A stretch of DNA of 64,000 nucleotides from Spongilla lacustris (taxonomy: Eukaryota > Porifera > Demospongiae > Spongillida > Spongillidae), in the NCBI GenBank assembly GCA_949361645.1, contig OX442418.1, positions 688,951 through 752,950 of the forward strand, written 5' to 3'. Positions 35,122 through 46,488 of this stretch are shown in pieces (within the stretch, counting starts at the first letter, position 1; every line of letters starts with the position of its first letter). A program made the translations under genes and the position numbers. The notes beneath the pieces are model-generated. The model did no database searches. It was not told the origin of the DNA and saw only the letters and a program-made list of their open reading frames with translations.

Positions 35122-37588
35122 TGATATATCTGGTTCAAATCTGTTGCCATCTGCAATCCTTCTAACCTTGATGTGCCTAGCTGCCTCAGGGTTAAAAAGC
35201 GGTGTTTTGCAATACTGGAAGAAGAGGGAGGATATCCTCTTACGTAATCCTGTGGGCCCAGACGAGCACATATTATGGTGGACATGTTACCATGGTGACG
35301 GAGGCTCACCATATAGCGAGGAATCTGACATCTCCCTCATGAGGAGGTCAGCCTCCCTGTCCACTAGCTCTGCTATGTCCCTGGTCAATGTGCAGTCATG
35401 TTCCTGTGGTAATGGGTCATGTGTTATCTCTGGGTCATGTGTTATCTCTGGGTCCTTCACCTCCTCCCCCTCCTCCTCCTCCCCTCCTTCCCCTCCTCCT
35501 TCTCCCTCCTCCTCCTCCCCTCCTCTTCCTCCCCTCCTCCTCCTCCTCCTCCTCCTCCTCCCCCTCCTCCTCCTTCCCCTCCCCTCCTCCTCCTCCCCCT
35601 ACCTTCACTGTTGACTTCAGGGTCAGCAAGGCATCCAGCCTCTCATCACGGGACAGCCCCTTGAGGGTAATGGTGTTGTAGATATCCCTTAACTGCTGGG
35701 CCCTCAGGGTATAGGGCGTGTCCATCTCCGTGGTGCCACCATCAAAGGCAAACCAACGCTTAGGTGCTGCAGTCTGAAGTGTGTGCAAGGAGGTGTGGAG
35801 TGAGGGTGTAGGGTGAGGGTACAGGGGGAGTGTGGGTACAGGGGTGGGCGTGTACAGGGGGAATGTGCTCACCTTCTCCAGGAAAGCCTTCATTTCTCCT
35901 TCCCTGTTGTTCTCATGTGCTGCATTCTTATGTCTGCCTATGGAGGCGATCAGCTCTGCCTCCTTCTCCAGCAGCTCACACAAGGCCGCCTTCCTCTCAG
36001 GACCTGATGTAGTGCTGTTGATGTGCTGCAGCTCATCTTGACGCCACACTAAGGAAGGGGGAGGAGGGAGGGGGAGGAGGGAGGGGGAGAAGGAGGGAGA
36101 GAAAGGTGAGTGAGGGGAAGGAGGGGAGGGAAACAGATGAGGATAGTGAGGCAGGGGGTGGGGCCCAACGCTTACTTTCCAGGGCATGGTAGAGGATATC
36201 GAAGTCTTCTTTGGTACGTGGGTTCATTCTGCGTTCAAACTCCCTCTTGATACGATCATCACGCTCTTTCTGTTTCCGTATGGCTTCCTAAGAGAAAAGG
36301 GAAAAATGAGGAGGGGGAGGAGGAAGAGGAAGGAAGGAAGGAGGAAGAGGAGGAGGAAGGGGAGGGGAGGGGGAGGCTGTGTGAGAGGAGCAAGGGGATG
36401 GGGGAGGGGCTGGCTACTAACTTGCTTTTCCCATTCATCTCTCTTCATCTTATCTCTCCTAAGGCCATCAACATATCGCTTAGCTAACCAGCGACGCCAG
36501 TAGGACTGAAGTATGATAATCTGTTGGGCACTAATTGGGAATAAGCAGCTATTTTGTCAGACATGCTAACTTTGCCCAGTATTCTCTTGTGATACTCATC
36601 TGCCGTCTCATACTTCTTGCTAGTGATGGTAACGTCTGTGCTGTCACAGACGTAACAGCCAGTCTTTTGCTGTTGTGTGGAGGGATGTGTGCATCAGTGT
36701 GGAGGGACGTGTGCCCTTGTGCAGAGACGTTAGGCCGAAGGGCGACTAACCATTTGTGTGGCTGCATCAGCGGTGGCCTGCTGGTACTTGTTCCTGAGGA
36801 GCACGGTCTGGGCATCACGCTCCTGGAAGTTACTCTGATATAGAGAGGGGGGGGGGGGGGGGGGGGGGACATAGTACCATCACCAATTGTTGTTTGGTTT
36901 ATTTTGTTGACGACAATTCCCTGCATGTACGCATGTAAATGCAAGGTATGCTTCAATGTACATGCAAACAACAACAACAACAACTATGAACACCAGTCCT
37001 GAGCTAACCACACCCACCCACTCTCTCCCTACGTGACTTGACCTGGTTTCGAGGTCTGCTCTTGGGCACAGTTTGTGTAGCGGCGTGATGGTACTCCAGT
37101 GCAGTGGTGCGATGTCTGTACCCACCAAGGAAGGGTTTGGCCAGCCTGGCTCTCTGGACCTCCACTGAACCATGCCCTGGTTGTTCCTGCATGCTTCTGG
37201 GTGATGTCTCGTCACGTGACCCTTCCGCAAGGCCCAGTATCTGCACGTTAAGGTCCATTGCCTGCCCTGGTGCCACGCCCAGCTGGTTGATGATGGTGAC
37301 ATCAGACAGGGTTTCACCTGCGATTTACGGTGTGCGTGTGTGCGAGTGACACGAGCACAAAGCCCGCCCTAACCATCGTAGGACAGTACGATATTCTCGT
37401 GCGGTATTCTCCAAGCGGTCGAAAGAGACTCCCTCAAAGTAGCCACGCTTTCATCCACGTCACACTCGCAGTTCAACTTTTCTGGGCTCCCTTCGACGAT
37501 GAAGTTAACTAAAGGAGGGCACACGTAAAAAAAAAGAAAGCAGCTGGACATTGTAGATATCACCTGTAATGGTGTGTGTACCATCCAT
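33988..37588 (-). CDS. IQUB: IQUB: IQ motif and ubiquitin-like domain ciliary protein
   Basis: Fifteen exons join in phase to 650 residues: 37588-37564, 37508-37374, 37317-37043, 36834-36751, 36669-36571, 36520-36422, 36287-36176, 36048-35873, 35773-35603, 35403-35310, 35249-35167, 35061-34961, 34756-34609, 34459-34274, 34152-33988. The order is a ubiquitin-like fold (about 8-75), FLGGYRHRTTALEYHHAATQ, an IQ motif (IIILQSYWRRWLAKRYV), a conserved charged region (MNPRTKEDFDILYHALE, PERKAALCELLEKE), GLRKRISSLFFQYCKTPLF, paired cysteines (YYCRGCCRYLP, GHCRSCC) and a Trp-rich end. These blocks match IQUB throughout. IQUB is a radial spoke 1 component of motile cilia. Human IQUB is longer at the N-terminus (about 790). 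The stop lies 155 bp from the SPART start on the same strand. Confidence 0.92.
34200..34240. repeat. (GT)n in IQUB intron 14
   Basis: A short GT run lies close to the exon 14 donor; a second GT stretch (34244-34268) runs right up to it. Confidence 0.9.
34483..34566. repeat. (GT)n in IQUB intron 13
   Basis: A GT run of about 80 bp lies between IQUB exons 13 and 14. Confidence 0.95.
35062..35122. repeat. (GT)n abutting the IQUB exon 12 acceptor
   Basis: The CA run on the transcript strand continues directly into the CACAG acceptor of exon 12 (exon starts at 35061), so the microsatellite forms part of the 3' splice site. Confidence 0.95.
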
Positions 37589-38817
37589 GCTGTTGTGTCG
37601 TTGCCGGGGCAACACGCGAGTGGGAACGAGTAATTATTGCATAAAAAATACAACCGCACAATTTATTATTTACTAATAGAAAACGAAAACCTAGTAATAT
37701 GATTCACACATGTTCTTTACATGCATGTGAGCAGTTTGTCCCTTCGTATGGTAGCGTCTCATAGCCTGTCGGGGCCTGAGTACTAATACGGTTAAGAATC
37801 ATATACTAGTATTGCTGAAGTTGAACATATGTACCATCACTGATATATTCATGCAGCACAGCAGTACAAATATGTGCAGTCACTGGAGAAGTGGGCCTTC
37901 CTGCTGCCGCTTGCAGAACATGTGCTGACATGGTACCAGCACTGGAGTACCACCATGCCACTACACAAACTGTGCATTATTAAGCTGGCTATAGTGTAGA
38001 CATATCCCAGCTTATTAAAAGAAGCCAAACATGTGAAATTTTGAGAAGGAGGGAGGGGGAGCAGGAGGAGGAAGGGGAGGGGAGGAGGGAGGGAGGGGAG
38101 GAGGGAGGGAGGGGAGGAGGGAGGGAGGGGAGGAGGGAGGGAGGGGAGGAGGGGGATGAGAGGAAGATGAGGGAGGGAGGGGAGGAGGGGGATGAGAGGA
38201 AGATGAGGGAGGGAGGGGATGAGGGGAGAAGGAGGGGGAGGGAAGGGGAGGAGTGAGTGAGTGAGGGAGGGAGGGATGGAGGGAGGAGTGAGTGAGTGAG
38301 GGAGGGATGGAGGGAGGAGGAAGGGAGGGAGGGAAGGAGGAGGGAGGGAGGGGAGGAGGAGACGTCACTGCACGCCTGCTTGCAACATCACACCATTACC
38401 TACGTTCAAAACACATCAAGCCAGAACCGACTTTTGGTTTATTCCAATGCCTCACTACAGCACAAGGGCACCCCTTCTCCCCACCCACTACAGCACAAGG
38501 GCACCCCTTCTCCCCACCCACTACAGCACAAGGGCTTCACCACCCCTCTCCCCACCCAATGTAGTATATATGGCAGCTCAGCTGCTCTGAGAACATCTGA
38601 ATGATAACTTGTAGCATGACAGCTAGCCAAGTTCAGTGTGAAGGAAGGCTTGGGATGTTGTGATGAAGGAACATTCATATTTCTTGTATTGATAGGACTT
38701 CATAAATCTTCCTTCACATTACACACCTCCTTCCTTCACTACACACCTCCCTTCCTTCTCCACATACTTCCAAATCATACAACAGAGACAAACAAGACAA
38801 CACACACTAGATGATGA
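37589..38817. other. Intergenic region upstream of IQUB, with polypurine block and short repeats
   Basis: This holds the presumed IQUB promoter, followed by AT-rich sequence. A polypurine block (about 38041-38362: gggagg, gaggagg, gagtgagtgag) and three copies of a 36-bp unit (cactacagcacaagggcacc..., 38452-38540) follow. No exon is supported. Confidence 0.6.
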
Positions 38818-41189
38818 TCACGTGGCACAGCTGTTGTTCTGCTGCAGTTCAAAGATGTAGTTGGCTAGCTCCATGCGGTCGGCGAGGTTCTCAGCCCTAG
38901 AGGAGAGGCAGTGCTGGTGCTGTGTGGGTGGGAGGGAGGCGGGGCACTCCTTCTCGTGCCACCTGTGGGACAGCCCCGTGTCGGGTGCCCTGACTACCTC
39001 CAGCCCCTTGCCCAGCACACGTTCGTAGAACTCCACATCCTCGTCCCCCCACCCAACAATGTCCGTGTTCATCCCTCCCACGGCTACGTAGTCAGACTTG
39101 TACACACACACCATCCCATAGGAGTATGCTGCCCAGTGCCCATACTGGCGTATGATGGAGTCTCTGGGAGGCGCCCCGTCCTTCTTGTGCCTATTCACAA
39201 AGTCCAAGTTGTACATTTTGAAGAACTCGGGGAAGAACACTCTCTTGCCCCTCACAGGGTTACGCCTGCACCTGTTGAAGAAGTGGTTCTTTATCTCCAT
39301 GTCCACGTCACACAAAAATGCCAGCTCTGCGTCTTGAAGCTGGGACATGCCGAGGTGTATGGCCTGGGCACGAGAGAAGGTCCCTTCTCCCATCACAACA
39401 GCGGACCTCATCCCAGCGTTGCGCTCTAAGTAGGGCAGCATGACCTTGTTCACAAAGGCCACGCCCTCCTCCCCGTAGGTCACTACGATCAGCCTTGCTG
39501 CCTCCTGGTTCTTCAAGGCTATGTTCTCGTACATGTCTAGGAAGCCAGCAAAGCGGTTGTCCACGTTGCTAACGGGAACGATGAAGTTGATGGTGGTAGT
39601 GGTGTCCGATGACTCCTCGCGTGCGACGTAGCTAGGAGCCAGAGGCCTGACCAGACTCACCCTGAGGTGGATGTGTGAGTTCATGGTGCTCCTGTCCAGG
39701 AACATGGCATCCACCACGTACTCTATCCCCACCAGGGGGCTGTAGCGTGTGTACCCACCTATGATCTTCCTGAAGCGGAGGGGCTTCCCATACAGTCTGC
39801 TAGCTTCCTTGGCCACCTCTGTGTTGAGTGCCTTCATCTCATGTTTGCGTGGCTCCATGACTCTGAAGGCATGGGAGGGGTACGCACTCCTGTCATTGTA
39901 CAGCGCTCCCTTGTCAAAGAAGTCCCAAGAGACCATGTCCTCTATGGTACGTGGGGAGGAGGAGGGAGGGGGCGGGGGAAGGTCAGGTGATGCGGGAGTG
40001 ATGCTCCCCTCCTGGGGGCAGGGCGGGGTCATTGGGATAGGTCTACAGTCCTCTATTAAGAGCTCAAGGCACAGGAAGTCTATCTGATCTCCTATCCTGT
40101 CAATACGTTCCTTCAGATGAAGGTACTCCTCCCTCTGGTGGTACCAGTGGAGGAGGATCATGTCCTCTGTCTCCATGACGTTGTACACTGTGACAGCATT
40201 GTGGTACATCGGGTCTGATAGTAGACTGGGGAGGAGGGGGGTGGAGGGGGAAGTGCCGGGTCGTTTGATAAAAGTGCCGTGCAGCTATGGAAATGGGGAC
40301 AAACAATTCACATAAAGCGACCCCCCCCCCCCCCCCCATGAAGTGGATCACGTACCTGAGTACAGTTGATACCAGCTGTCGCCTTAATACATCGTCCCAA
40401 CACCTCGTCCCCTGGTCCGCTTGTGGTACTGTCACACTGATCCAGCCTGGGGACGAGAAGCTCCACTGTAGGGACACTCAATATGATCCCCGCGTCGCCC
40501 CCGCAGTGCCCAGCAGATTCCCGCAAGTTTCCGATGTAGAAAGGCAGCAGGGGGTTATACGAAGATAGGAGCTCGTCCATCATCCTCAGGTTGACGTACG
40601 TATCGTCCGTCACGCTCAGGACCCAACGATGCCCTTCCAGGCTGTTGTTTTTGACGTACTTGAGCGCGGCCGACGTTTTTTCAAACGATGCGCTCGGCTC
40701 GTCCGGCACTCCGTTGAGCCTGATGAGGGGAAGGTCGTGCGTGTCTACTCCTAGCGTGCAGCAGTTGTGGCCTACAAAGAATATCACCTCGGAGGCGTCC
40801 GCAGCCCAACTGGCGTACACGGAGGAGGCACGCCTTAGCCCTTGTTCTGACGTCATCACAGCGACCAACAGCGACCTCCGTTTCGAAGAATTTGCGCCCT
40901 TCGTGTGGTTAACGTTAGCCTGATCGTACTTGGCAAGTGGTGTTGGGTTGCTCGTTAGCTGAGCTCGAGGTAGTGTTGAGGTACCTACGGGCGGCGGAGT
41001 AGTGGCAGTCTCATCGTGTGCAAGGGTACCGAGCTCTGGTTGCGGGCAGATACACGCAATAATGCCCTCGGGCTTTTGGTGTACGCGCGGGTCGGACAGG
41101 AGGTGAAGAGTGGCAGTAGAGGCGAGTACAGCGCCCAGAGCCACTCCAGCCACGAAGCTGAGAAGGGGCGGTATACGTAGCCTAGCCAT
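38818..41189 (-). CDS. Chondroitin-synthase-like bifunctional glycosyltransferase, copy A
   Basis: Two exons (41189-40356 and 40284-38818) encode 766 residues, close to human CHSY1 (802). An N-terminal membrane anchor (about residues 5-30) marks a type II Golgi protein. The first domain is a beta-1,3-glycosyltransferase fold (LLVAVMTSEQGLRRASSVYA), but its acidic motif reads VTDDTYVNL (about 190-198) in place of the usual DDD. The second, CHSY-type domain has an intact FLCDVDM (about 601-607) and GWGDEDVEFYERV (about 687-700). CHSY enzymes alternate GlcA and GalNAc addition to build chondroitin. From the motifs I infer that the GalNAc-transferase half is active and the GlcA half is weak or dead. 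The 71-bp intron holds a C/G run of 17. Copy B lies 8 kb away in opposite orientation. Confidence 0.82.
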
Positions 41190-41302
41190 GATGCTTCATT
41201 GCATTGTCGAATTTGATACTGCGATTTTCATTTCTGCTCTCGGCCCCAGACCAAAACGCATACTCCCCTAATCTAATCAGATCAACAAATTAACCGTCGA
41301 CT

Positions 41303-42073
41303 CAATTGTACGGTGGCCCTGGAGGTCGCGTCCACAAACAGTGTTCTTAGTGCACTCAAACAATGTACATTGTGCAAATAGACGATGTGGTCATGTGCAA
41401 TGATGCAATATGCAGTGATGCTATGTGCACAGGTACGTCGAGCAAAACAGCGTAGTGCAGTAGAACAAAGATTCACCATCTGCATGACGTAATAAATAAG
41501 CTACAATCCGTTCTGCAGCTGGTGCAACTCAGCAACTGTAGCTGTCAATAAAATGCGCACTGTACTTACGGTGGCGAGGTGGTCCAATTTTATATGGGTG
41601 TTAATTGGCATACTAGTATGAATAATTAAGTAGCAGCAGTTTGTCGGCCCCTCTGACCGGCGGCCTAGTCTCGTACCCAGACCCTAATTCCCACAGCTGC
41701 GGATGGATTACATCACCGCTACGTGGAAACGTAGCGGTGATGTAATCCATCCGCGCAGCTGTGGGAATCAGGGTCTGGGCACGAGACTACCGGCGGCCCT
41801 AGGCATTTGCCTAGTCTGCCTAGCGTTAACGCCGGCCCTGATTCAACAAGTGGACTGTCCCGGAGTATGGTCGCCATCATATATTACGTCATGCAGATGG
41901 TGAATCTTTGTTCTACTGCACTACGCTGTTTTGCTCGACGTACCTGTGCACATAGCATCACTGCATATTGCATCATTGCACATGACCACATCGTCTATTT
42001 GCACAATGTACATTGTTTGAGTGCACTAAGAACACTGTTTGTGGACGCGACCTCCAGGGCCACCGTACAATTG
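41303..42073. repeat. Large inverted repeat: 192-bp arms around a 387-bp spacer
   Basis: 41303-41494 is the exact or nearly exact reverse complement of 41882-42073. The arms lie just upstream of copy A of the chondroitin-synthase-like gene. The spacer (41495-41881) contains a small MITE with its own target duplication. The arms show no obvious transposase; the short frame starting MQMVNLCSTALRCF is shared by both arms only because of the symmetry. Confidence 0.9.
41666..41789. mobile_element. Foldback MITE with 9-bp target duplication, copy 1
   Basis: A 124-bp near-palindrome begins TAGTCTCGTACCCAGACC and ends with the complement. It is flanked by the direct repeat ccggcggcc (41657-41665 and 41790-41798). 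A 9-bp target duplication suggests mobilisation by a Mutator-like transposase. It is nested in the spacer of the 41.3-42.1 kb inverted repeat. Confidence 0.85.
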
Positions 42074-42320
42074 TTTTGACCTTTTGACCTCTATGAATAC
42101 AAAATGCATAGAGATTATTTTTGCAGTAACGCTCATTATTTAGACCGCATTCCCACAAGAAAATAATCGCTTTTCAATTCAGTGGACCTGGAAACCGAAG
42201 AACAAGCTAATAGAAAACCGCCGAGTTAATAAAACGCGGCGGGAGGACGTATTAAAGTGGGGAACAGTATCAAGGAAGTATATTGCATGCAATGTGGCAG
42301 TCTAATTAAATATCGCGGTC

Positions 42321-42888
42321 CACGCATTTATAGAGAGCTTTTAAATCTAGAGCAACTGATGATTAAGAGAAGGTTTACCTTACCGCTCTTTAGGGCTTCA
42401 ATTTTTCAAGGATGAATTATTTATATTCAGTATTTAGGACTTAACTTGGTACCGCGTTGATTTTTTTCCCCCGCTGAAATCAGTTTCTATGGGATATGAA
42501 CCATCCAAAACAACTTTAACTATATTTTTCCTGCGTACCATTCTTTTAAAGATACACAATTCTAAATTAAAGTTTTTCCGATGGATATATTAATACATTA
42601 AGCTCACTCATTCCATGATCCATGTAGAAACAACTTATAAAACGACGTATTTTAAGAACGGAACATGGGAAAAGTAGTGCTGGATGTCTCATATCCCGAT
42701 ATCCCATAGAAACCAATTTCAGTGGTAAAAAAAAATCAACGTGGTACGAAATTAAGACCTAAAAGTTGATTTTAATATCTGATTAATTTTTTTTAAACTT
42801 GCAAAATCGAAACCCTAAAGAGTATCAGGGGAAAACTTCACTTTTAACATTGCAGATAAAATTTAAAAAGCTCTCTATTAGTGCATGT
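42321..42888. repeat. Degenerate foldback element, about 570 bp
   Basis: Outer arms tatagagagcttttaaat (about 42329) and atttaaaaagctctctatta (about 42861) are inverted. Inner matches such as gggatatgaaccatcc versus ggatgtctcatatccc continue toward the centre near 42600. Many mismatches show it is old. It has no coding capacity, and target duplications were not found. Confidence 0.65.
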
Positions 42889-43062
42889 GCATGACCACCA
42901 CATTGTAATGCTTGGATCTGGGTACGAAACGGGGGGCCGGGGGGGGGGGAAGGGTTTCACGGGCATACGGGTGAACCATAGTAGATCCGTCCCGTAACTT
43001 GCAATGTGTGCCGAGGATGAACGGCATAGAACCGAGTTAATCATGCAATGGCACCGCGGTCT

Positions 43063-43176
43063 TAGTCTCGTACCCAGACCCTGATTCCCACAGCTGCGGA
43101 TGGATTACATCACCGCCACGTAGCGGTGATGTAATCCATCCGCAGCAGTGGGAATCAGGGTCTGGGTACGAGACTA
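43063..43176. mobile_element. Foldback MITE with 9-bp target duplication, copy 2
   Basis: This 114-bp near-palindrome is homologous to the element at 41666-41789 (same termini TAGTCTCGTACCCAGACC and core gcggatggattacatcacc). It is flanked by ccgcggtct on both sides (43054-43062 and 43177-43185). The two insertions have different target sequences, so they are separate transposition events. Confidence 0.88.
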
Positions 43177-43658
43177 CCGCGGTCTAGCTGCAACAACATT
43201 CAGACACATTTAGAATCATGCATGTGTCTTAATGTTGTACATGTAGCGTGTAATTTGTTGGAACACTAGTGAACAATACTGTATATTGGTGTTGTTGCTG
43301 TGAATAGTTTCATTTAGTGTATCCTATCGTGCAAATACGAGTTCTATTCATATAACTGAACAGGACTCGTCAGTGACATCTACGTGTGCGATAAATATTG
43401 TGTTATATTGGTCTGGAAACGAGACCAGTCTCTATGGCGCACGTGATGCGTTCATGTATATCTTATACTACACTAATTATTAGACCTCTATCAGTTTTTT
43501 TCATCAACGTTGCAACGTTAGACTGCAGGTCAAAATGGCAAATACGGACGTACCCAACCCGGACTGCTATGGTGGAAGGAGTCGTCTAGTGGAGAACGGC
43601 AGTACCACGCCCCCTACGATCAAATCGTTGATCGACACCACCTGGAAAGCTGCTTTGA

Positions 43659-46380
43659 ATGCTACAATTTATAACTGATCCAAATGGTCAATTAACTATC
43701 TCAAGTGGTATGAAGAAGAGATTCAAATCGAGGTGCATGGGGGTCCTGGACGTCACGATGGAGGACCAGACACACCTATACGTCATAGCCTGCTCGACGA
43801 CTGGCCTGACGGATTTGCTCTCTCAAGAAATGGCCAATTTTGCAAAGACATGGGAAGAAAGTAAGGAACGTATCAAGGACCAGGTTAAGGACATTCGCGA
43901 TCTTAACCTTCAATACCCTCCGATCATTGCTGATGTTGGGTCTTCCACACAATGTTATCGTACTGTTCCAGCAAGAGAGGTGTCAGAATTTAGTACAGAT
44001 AAGCAGGAAGCTTATTGGGAAGAAATAAAACAACGCTTACAGAAACGTATAAAAGTGCTACGTGAAAGTCTTGAGCTAGAACTTCACAATCCAAAACTCA
44101 ATGCTGATCAGTGTACGAAATTTAAAAAAATTCTGAAGGAATCAGTGTTTAGAGTTAAATTCAAATCTAATCACTTTCCAGAAGAAGAGTTTAAAGAATT
44201 AGTGAAGTGGCATCAGGACCTTATTGAAGAACCAGATACACTTGTAACTTTTTTCGAATTAGCAAAGATGTCTCATGAAGAATTTATTTGTCATGTTGGT
44301 ATCCAGAAAATGTCAAGGAGCTTCTCAGAGCTGCAGTTAATCCATGTCCAAAGAATTCAAGTGAATTTACAAAGCGATTTGAAATACTTGGACTGCGTCA
44401 GGGTTATACGCAAGAATGTATCCTTCGTAACTATTGCAATAAACATAACCTGTCAAGAGTTCCTGACTACTTTGCTCAATGCGCTGAAAACAATGCAACA
44501 ATTGCTTTGATGAAATACCTTGAAGATGATCCCAGCAAGAAAGTGACATCGGTAGACTGGTTTAACACTAAGTTGGATGGTGAAAAAATTCCATGTGTGC
44601 ACAAGGATCTCTGTGGTGTATGTGCTATTCGATTTCAGGACCGTCTGGAATGGCTCCTCTCCTCACAAGTGAGTGCTTTATTTATCCTCTAGCAGGGGGG
44701 GAGGGGCTATCAGGGGGAGTGGCAGGAAAGATTATGAGCACCATCCTTATAAATCAATTGGGGGAGGGGCAATTTAAAAGCTGTACATGCCATTACATTC
44801 TTCTTCTGTGTCACTAACTAACCTCCAACCACACCCTAGCCATTACTACCTGTAGAGCTATTGGGATACAAGTACATACAAACAAAATACTTGCAAGGTG
44901 AAAGTGTAAAGAAAAATGCCTATACATGTAAAAACAATGAGCAATATAGGACTTCATGCTATCAGTGCTTTTTGTACCACTGTTGCCTTCACTTCTCATA
45001 TTTACATGATTGGTCCAAATATTAACAGCTTGGGTTATTCCACTCATCCAATCACAGGGCAAGGTAGATATGGTGTACCCAGATATCAAGAAGCCACATA
45101 TTGATGGTTCTCCAGACATCAAATACAGCAAGATTTTCATCAATAACAGATGGCAGGACTCCATCAGTGGGGTTACATATCCCATCATCAACCCTTTATG
45201 TGACGTTGCTAAGGGCAACGAGCAGGATGTGGACAAAGCTGTGGCCGCCGCCCACAAGACCTTCAAGCCAGGCAGCCCATGGCACACCATGAAGGCATCA
45301 CAGAGGGGTGACCTTCTGAACAAGCTGGCTGACCTCATTGAGAGGGACAGTAAGTACCTCACCCGCCTGGAGGCCCTGGGTACTAGAAGATCATTACCCA
45401 ATACATACCTCCCAGATGTGATCGACTGCTATCGGTACTTTGCATGGTGGGCCAACACTATACACGGAAGGACAATCCCTGCTGATGGACCATATCGCTG
45501 CTTCACTTTGCATGAGCCACTGGGCATAGTGGGTCAGATCATCTCAGGGGACTTCCCCCTACTGACACAGGCCTGGACATTGGGCCCCGCCCTATGCGCA
45601 GGAAACACCGTCGTGTTAAAGCCCGCACAGGAGAACCCTCTTACCTCACTCTACATTGCCTCTCTCATCACAGAGGCTGGGTTCCCCCCAGGTGTAGTCA
45701 ACATTGTGACTGGTGATAAGACCCCAGGTGCTGCCGTGGCAACCCACCCCAAAATCAACAAAGTGGTCTTTGTGGGCTCAACCGAGGTGGGACGCCGGGT
45801 GCTGTGCAAGGCTGGAGTGAAGAGCCGGAAGGTCACCCTGATGCTGTGTGAGGCAGGAAGGGGCAGCCTGAACAGGGGTATCCTACGTAGTCAGCATCAG
45901 TATGAACCATGGCTGTGGTTCAAGCTTGGTATTGGCTCCACCATGATATTTGTCTTTGCTGATGCACACCTGGATGATGCTGTTAAGGTGAGCTTCTTTG
46001 CGTCGTACTTCAACTTTAGCTTCAGTCAGCCCTTACCTTACACGTTTGTGGAGGAATCCATCTATGATGCTTTTGTGAAGAAGAGTCTTAACTGGGCAAA
46101 GGGGTACAAGGATCCTGACCGCAGTGTTATCGGTGGTACCATATACTGTAACCATTCTCCTGTGAAGATTTTGAAACTCGACGCCTACCTTTCTGTACTT
46201 AAGAATGAAGGTGCCATGTATGATGTAGCTGCTGCCATATTTACTACCAGTATATGTGATGCAAGGAAAGTGGTGCTGGACCTGCGCCCAAGCATCGTCT
46301 GGGTCAACTGCTATGATGCATTTTGGCATCAGACCCCCCTTCGTGGAATGATGCAAGACCTGCCACTGGAGAACTCTTAA
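43659..46380 (+). pseudogene. Unknown domain spliced to a catalytically dead ALDH1-type aldehyde dehydrogenase; frameshifted
   Basis: Exon 1 starts at ATG 43659 (MLQFITDPNGQLTISSGMKK) and is open to about 44290, where it must change frame by one base to continue as YPENVKELLRAAVNPC up to 44668. A gtgagt donor there joins in phase to an acceptor at 45057, giving SSQ-GKVDMVYPDIKK and an ALDH1-like region (45058-46380: KIFINNRWQDSISG, GSTEVG, VWVNCYDAF). In ALDH1 the nucleophile lies in FNQGQCC; here the site reads FNFSFSQPL with no Cys. The general-base Glu in VTLELGG is Met, the Asn of WNFP is Asp, and about 80 residues are missing before the C-terminus. It is thus a non-catalytic ALDH relative or a decaying gene. 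I do not recognise the upstream domain. The frameshift could be a sequencing error. Confidence 0.6.
45070..46380 (+). CDS. ALDH-like pseudoenzyme region (alternative stand-alone model)
   Basis: If not fused, the ALDH part could start at ATG 45070 and run 436 codons to the TAA at 46378-46380. The length is short of the usual 490-500, owing to an internal deletion and loss of the C-terminal oligomerisation end. Cofactor-fold motifs are partly kept (VVLKPAQENPLT, GFPPGVVNIVTGD). The frame has stayed open despite loss of both catalytic residues, which argues for some retained function or for recent decay. Confidence 0.5.
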   Translation: MVYPDIKKPHIDGSPDIKYSKIFINNRWQDSISGVTYPIINPLCDVAKGNEQDVDKAVAAAHKTFKPGSPWHTMKASQRGDLLNKLADLIERDSKYLTRLEALGTRRSLPNTYLPDVIDCYRYFAWWANTIHGRTIPADGPYRCFTLHEPLGIVGQIISGDFPLLTQAWTLGPALCAGNTVVLKPAQENPLTSLYIASLITEAGFPPGVVNIVTGDKTPGAAVATHPKINKVVFVGSTEVGRRVLCKAGVKSRKVTLMLCEAGRGSLNRGILRSQHQYEPWLWFKLGIGSTMIFVFADAHLDDAVKVSFFASYFNFSFSQPLPYTFVEESIYDAFVKKSLNWAKGYKDPDRSVIGGTIYCNHSPVKILKLDAYLSVLKNEGAMYDVAAAIFTTSICDARKVVLDLRPSIVWVNCYDAFWHQTPLRGMMQDLPLENS

Positions 46381-46488
46381 GCAGTGGTGCAACTGGAACA
46401 TGCTCCCATGCTGCATCTATGTAACACATGGTGCTAATCTGTCATGTATCACTTTGTTTTTTGTTTTTCTTTCTTTATTCCACTAGTA

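Noticed and set aside
41282..42079. Two copies of a 60-90 codon Cys/His-rich protein
   Set aside because: They are identical only because they lie in the two arms of an inverted repeat. There is no start context, domain or splice evidence.
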